Assembly: GCA_947846985.1 (NCBI GenBank)
Contig: CANTUZ010000002.1
Location: 16,254,087 to 16,318,086, forward strand
Origin: Fratercula arctica
Taxonomy: Eukaryota; Chordata; Aves; Charadriiformes; Alcidae
Length of the DNA stretch: 64,000 nt
Reading direction: 5' to 3'
The position numbers and the translations under genes were made by a program. Under the pieces are notes generated by a model that saw nothing but the letters and a program-made list of their open reading frames with translations, was not told the DNA's origin and did not search any database. How positions within the stretch are numbered: the first letter of the stretch is position 1; the number at the start of each line of letters is the position of its first letter. Shown here one piece after another: positions 58,761 through 64,000 of the stretch.

Positions 58761-60544
58761 CTCCTTCTTTCTCACATGTGGAATTTGAATACATACAATT
58801 TCTCCAAGAGAAAGGAGATCCTTTAGGGGTTTTACCTGAGCAGAGAACACACCAGCAACAGGTTTATTCTTTATGTCTTCAGATACAAATGGAATACATT
58901 TAAATGAGGCTTTAATACATTTATGGAAATGAACTAACAGTAGGTGGCCTTAAAATCTTGCTAACAAAACTCAAATCTCTGAGCTGTAACTTAAGGGTCA
59001 AGCTTTAAGACAGTGGGACCTTACTCATTCCTAATTTTCCCATTCACCTAAGCCTACTTAAATAATCAGGTTTTTATAGCTTTCTGTGTAATTTATAGCC
59101 TGATAGTTCACATGTGATAAAACTGTAGAATTAATATAACTAACAGATATAATGGATTCTCTGATTAATAGGTTCCCTATATCTCTAGCAATATTTAGCA
59201 GGCAGCAAATAATATACTGCTTTTTAATTAGCACTACTGAGAGAGAATTTTTTCCATTTCAAATTATTATGGTTATTATTCATATCATTTTTAGGAATGA
59301 AAACTTCAAAAGGTTGAGCAATCTTGTTTTGCAAGAACCATAAGATTACCTGAGACTGTACGAGTTTTTTCGTGGTTCTTCAACTACCTCTTCTCTTCCT
59401 ATGGTCTTCTGTCATACATCTCTCTCAAGGGAGATTGTCTCAATCCCACAAAGATTCTCTTTTCTGCCTTTGAGCACTTATCTATGTCCTTTTGTCATAT
59501 CTTTGACTTTGTCTTTGACCTTCCAACCAGCTGGGTCTATTAGTGGAATTCTAAATTCAATAAGCATTTTGGCTGAGTCATGTAGGTTCTTCCAGTCCCT
59601 TCCTACCCTCTTTTGAGGCTTCTCTTTTACCCTTAACTGCATACTCCTTCAGCCAAACCCCATAGAGCTTCTAATTTTTGTTCCATCAATCTGTCTGTGC
59701 GACAGTAACAGATGTTGCAAAGTCTGCATAATAACATTGAATCTGTATATTTTTTGCCCTACATCACTTAGTGCATATGACATTGGACATCAGCAGCCAG
59801 CCGAGAGATGATTCCCTTTTTGGCTAAGGTCTTCAACAGTGGGTTCAAATATCAAGAGAAATGTTTGGAGTGGAGGGTGAGTCAATTGTGGGAGGTAGAG
59901 TCAGAAAGTGATTCTTACCAGGGCAACGATAGAAGCTGGAGGTTAAAATTTCTACTTCAACTTACACTTGTGATTTTTCCAAACTAATTTATCCCTCTCT
60001 AATTAACACTAAGAAATAGTCATGAGCAACATTAGAGTGCCACCACTTAAGATAATGCTAGTATCCCCTCAATACACATCTATAAAAATCCACCCTCGGT
60101 CAGAGGTGCTTAGCCTTTTGTGCTGCAAAATGCAACATTTGCAACTCTGACAGCCTAAGGGTTGAGTTTAATTTGCATAAAATTTTAAATACATTTACAT
60201 ACACTTGTCCTGCAAATAAACAGTAATATCCAATACTTGTTATTAAGACTTAACTGAAAACAGTAGCGAAGGTTGTATTTAATGACAAACGAAAAAAGAC
60301 AAGACAGAGAGAAAGTTATGCTACGTATAAACCTTATGCAATGTTCTTTCACTGAATATTTTATTTACAAATGAATCCTGGCTAATCTGAGGATGATTCC
60401 ATAAGGAGTATACATTATTCTGTTCCAGATCAAATCATTTATGGCTTAAAATGGACTAAAATATGCCTGGTATGTCGATGGTTTTTCAATACTATTCACC
60501 AATTCTATACAAAGTTCTTCTTTCAGTGACAATTCCTTCCAGGA
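58761..60544. other. Non-coding stretch, nothing recognised
   Basis: AT-rich unique-looking sequence. The part at 59370-59700 could be more decayed repeat but could not be matched. Confidence 0.5.
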
Positions 60545-60614
60545 AAATACAACAAACAAAAAAACCAATCCAACAAACAAACCAAAAAAATCAAAGGCAC
60601 AAAAAAAAAAAAAA
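60545..60614. repeat. A-rich (CAAA)n low-complexity run
   Basis: Units of caaa/caaacaa ending in a poly-A of 14 (60601-60614). No retroposon body was recognised upstream. Confidence 0.85.
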
Positions 60615-61835
60615 GTTGTCCTTTAAATTCTTCTACTGTCTCTTTCCTTCTTTCCCTCTCTTACCTTCTTCCTCCTTTATTTGAAACAGCGCTTAGACAG
60701 TTGTTGCAATTTCAGTATGAAAGCATATGGATATTCCTGGGTAACCAAAGGAGTAGTGAGAAGAAAAAACAGCATCTCAGGAAAGCGAAGTTCATTACAG
60801 CAGCCTGTAGTGAGAGCTGTCAGGACCATGCACTAAGAGCTGCATGTGAATGGCTCTTCCGAACATAGATTTTTTCATCCTACAGAAAAAGGCCACTTTC
60901 CAGAAGGATGCTCACACCACGGATTTGTACTGGAGCTTAGTCTGCAAACAACGGGTCTAAAGGAATGTGCATTAGTGGCTTGTGAGCTTTGTGACAGAAA
61001 TGTAATACAGATGGAAGCTATGCTGTGCCCCATAACACACCGCTTTACACATTTGATGATCCCTTAACAGAGGTGGAGGTATTGACTTCCTAAGGGAACC
61101 CTGGTGTTGCTTTCAAGAAGGTTGCTTGTGCTTGATGGCCAGTGATTGGTGCTTGCTATAGCATAGATATCCCTGTCAGATAAGTCTGTTTCCGAAAGAT
61201 TTGGGGTGGATCACTCAGACTGTTCCCCAAAAATAGGGATGTGACCTGCTTTCTCAGTGGAACAGTTTTTCTTATCCCTTTCCACACACTTCCTCATGGG
61301 AAAAGGCAGTCAAAAAAAGCATAGTGTCTTCAAGCTTCATGTTCTTCATACCCCTTTGTTTTGCTTTACATCCAATTTTAAGATATAGATGTATATTTCC
61401 TTCCATGTAGGTAAATATACCTGTGGAGTGTCAGCACAATATATCTGTACAGTGCTGCCAAAATGCTCATAATAACAGTACTGTTTTATCTGTCTCAGAT
61501 AGCCTATGAATTTAGTCATGGCCTTTATTGTCTTTAGCTGATAAATGGCCTCTTCCATTAATATTGCTTTCATTACATCAAGAATCCAAGGATTAACCCA
61601 TAACATTGACATTGTCATACAGAGGAGAGGTATTTCAATTTTAGCAAGCAACAAACCTAGTGATTTTGTTGGTGGGACTAATTAAATGTTTGTTATATTT
61701 ATGTTGCAACTGATGTATCATGATGTGGAGATAATTGCTGGAGCTAGTCAGTTTTACTTAATGTTCTTTAAAAACAGTCAAGGGCATCCAGAGCTCAAGA
61801 CTGGCATTTATTTTGTTCTGTGTGGGTAGAAATCT
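60615..61835. other. Non-coding gap
   Basis: Unique-looking sequence. The 102-codon minus-strand frame at 61346-61654 has no recognised domain. Confidence 0.5.
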
Positions 61836-61943
61836 AAGTAAGGTAAATTCTCTTCTTCTGTTGCTGTAAATCTGGAGTAATTTCATTGAAACCAGCGAAG
61901 CGAGTCAGATTTGTACCAGCAGAGTAAAGGCAAATTCGGACCT
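61836..61943 (+). repeat. Old interspersed palindromic motif, copy 2
   Basis: The stretch ctgtaaatctggagtaattt (61864-61883), then cattgaaaccagcg, gtcagatttgtaccagc and aggcaaattcgg follow the same layout as the reverse complement of the copy at 36.2 kb (both share a taaatct, gag, aatttca core). It belongs to an old amniote repeat that I cannot name. Confidence 0.5.
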
Positions 61944-64000
61944 CAGAATTTCTTCATTTCTATTCCCAATGCCATACTGTGAACTTGAAGAAGACAGATG
62001 TGTCTCTGTTTTCCTTAGTGGTAGCTGACAGCATCTTCATAAGCTTGTGCATCTCCATGAACATTTCCATGCTTCAGGTAAGCAGATGTCCATATTAGCA
62101 CTGGAACTTGAAATTGCCACAGCATGCTAAGTTATCATTCTAAAATATTCCACTGTTTCAGTAGTCACAAAGGTTTTGAAAGGAAAAAGTTACAATTCTT
62201 CAAAAATTTTGTTAGTGACTTTTGAGGTTTTTTAATCTACATTTTGGCAGATGCAGGAACTGTTCAAACCCACCTATATCCTTTCTTTCCAGCTCGAAAT
62301 TTTGCTCAAGGGGACTGTTAGGGCTGTGCACACAATCAGATTGGAAACAAGATTTCTCGATGTCCAGCAATCAAGTTAGAGCAGCAACAGAGCAGTATGG
62401 AAATCCTGGCTATGTCCACGGCACGTATGGAGATCAAGAGGGCAGCACAGGCATAGTAGGAATGGCGCATCCAGATAGCACCGCACCTCTTGCAAACGTA
62501 CAGACTAGCTGTGGGAGCACATGAGCATAAAGCACATAGATCCGCTGCTGCCAGGACCCACCTGGCTTATGTACTTCATTCTGTGTGAGAAAACCTGGAA
62601 AAGGGTATGCCAGCCAGTCCTTGTCTGCATTCCCCTTGCCAAAGAGGCAAAGCAATGGACTCTCACTGGGAACTGATCCTCTTTCTCTCTAATACAAAGC
62701 ACAGGCAGTTTCCACTAGGGATACAGCCTTTTGCATCTGAATACTCACAGACTGGAGCATGGAATGTGGGAGACTCTGTTCAGTGCCTTTCTCAGATGGA
62801 GATTATTCAGACTCCTATTTCTCACCTCCCAGAAGGGTGTCCTAACCATAGAACTAGAAATGAGAAGCCTCTGAGATCCCTAAAGCAACAGCCATGCTGT
62901 AGCTGTATTAAAGCAAGCCCACATCTGTCTCCATGAACAACAACCGCTGCGATCAGACTGTTCAGCACAGTTTGACAAGGTGTCCAGATTTCAAAATTTA
63001 GATTTACAAATGCCTTCTCAGGCATCATCAGGATTTCCATGCTTCTCAGGGACTGAGGGGAGTCCCTTAGGTCCCTGGATATCACCAGGCATCCAGTTCT
63101 CTGCTCCAGCTGATGTAGCTGCTTGTGTGCGTGTGTCAGTCTCGTATGTCTGCACAACTTACCCTGTTCTGGAGAGTGAGATGGGGTCTGGTATTGAATA
63201 TGCATCAGGGACACATGGATCTGAGCCCATGGCAACCTTCACAGGAGTCCTGTGGAGCAGACAGAGAGGCTGTCAGGCTGACACAGCCGAGTGCCTTGCA
63301 TATTATAATCTGTTTCTTCCAGTCTCCAGCTGCCTCTGTTACCGACGGTGTTTGCCACTGGGGTTTAGATTTGTGACCGGCTCCCCCTACCCCACCCCAC
63401 CTTAGTCTTCAAATCTGTATTTATGCAGTCAGTTTAGTAAAACTGCATTAAATAGCACCACTGCACCTCACACTTTCACCGTTCCTTCATGTCTGTAATA
63501 GTTTAACTGGGGTCAATAACATTTTTAAATGACTTGCAGCAAATGTGGTAAGTACTTAAACAATAGGCTCCATCAGTTCCAGAGAAGCTGTTTTATTCTA
63601 CTAAGTCAATTATCAGTGGTTTCAAAAGTCCCTAAATAAGTAGTTGTCTGACAGATCATAATGGCTCCTTCTGTTACTCTATGCCAACTCATATACTGCT
63701 GCAGAATAATTTGTCTTACTCTTTTGTTTAGGATTTGAAAAACAATCATGTTGAAAGGAAACAGAAGAAAAATTATAAAGATAATGGAATAAGAAAACAA
63801 AAGCAATTCTGGGAAAAATAAACTTCCTACTCTAAATATTGCTGGGATCTTTTAGCAGTGTATTTTGCCATATGAGCAATGGATTTACCAAAGCTCTCCG
63901 TTCTCTGGCAATCATATTAGTGTGCCACAGTTGCATTGGCTGAAATCATCTGCCCCTTATCCCCACCAGATTGGTATTCACTGCCAGCCCCTTTCACAAC
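61944..64000. other. Non-coding stretch, nothing recognised
   Basis: Unique-looking sequence to the end of the window. The 141-codon plus-strand frame (62980-63405) and 137-codon minus-strand frame (62822-63235) overlap and have no known domain. Confidence 0.5.

Noticed and set aside
62822..63405. Pair of overlapping 137- and 141-codon frames on opposite strands
   Set aside because: Neither translation contains a known domain; mutual overlap suggests chance.

Overview
This window looks like a gene-poor stretch of a bird nuclear chromosome, either intergenic or deep intronic. The strongest evidence is a set of CR1 LINE fragments. One near 11 kb is a typical avian CR1: its 3' end carries the (CATAGAAT)n-type octamer tail and its interior encodes recognisable CR1 reverse transcriptase. 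A second, near 29.6 kb, is only the last ~120 bases of an avian CR1. Older, amniote-type CR1/L3-like fragments lie at 13.7-14.5, 16.2-16.5, 17.4-18.3 and 57.4-58.8 kb. A near full-length MIR-type SINE lies at 28.3 kb. The base composition is AT-rich and CpG-poor throughout, with long runs of stop-interrupted sequence.

I found no protein-coding gene, rRNA, tRNA gene, CRISPR array or bacterial or viral gene cluster that I could support. Apart from the short reverse-transcriptase remnants inside the CR1 copies, the open frames (longest about 170 codons) are what chance gives in 64 kb. None resembles a known domain or is joined to neighbours by convincing splice sites.

Layout. 1-10.9 kb: AT-rich unique sequence, one GGGA/GGAA purine tract at 1.6 kb, and a conserved-looking block at 6.4-6.8 kb. 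10.97-18.3 kb: a repeat cluster of four CR1 fragments, all with coding sense on the minus strand. 18.7-19.8 kb: a small tandem repeat and an old element with two tRNA-like segments. 20-34 kb: mostly unique sequence with MIR and CR1 pieces and a short hairpin at 33.9 kb. 34.8-35.1 kb: an isolated GC- and CpG-richer patch. 36-43 kb: a palindromic interspersed motif, regulatory-looking blocks at 37.4-38.7 kb and an imperfect inverted repeat at 40.9 kb. 43-54 kb: unique sequence with simple AT repeats. 54.9-55.6 kb: the most enhancer-like block. 56.4-56.75 kb: a short, sharply bounded GC-rich island. 57.4-58.8 kb: the longest old CR1. 58.8-64 kb: unique sequence with a second copy of the palindromic motif at 61.9 kb.

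The interesting material is therefore in repeat history (deletion scars, an unnamed tRNA-like element, a recurrent palindromic motif) and in blocks that may be conserved non-coding elements. The latter calls come only from motif density and sequence texture; they need a multi-species alignment to be accepted.
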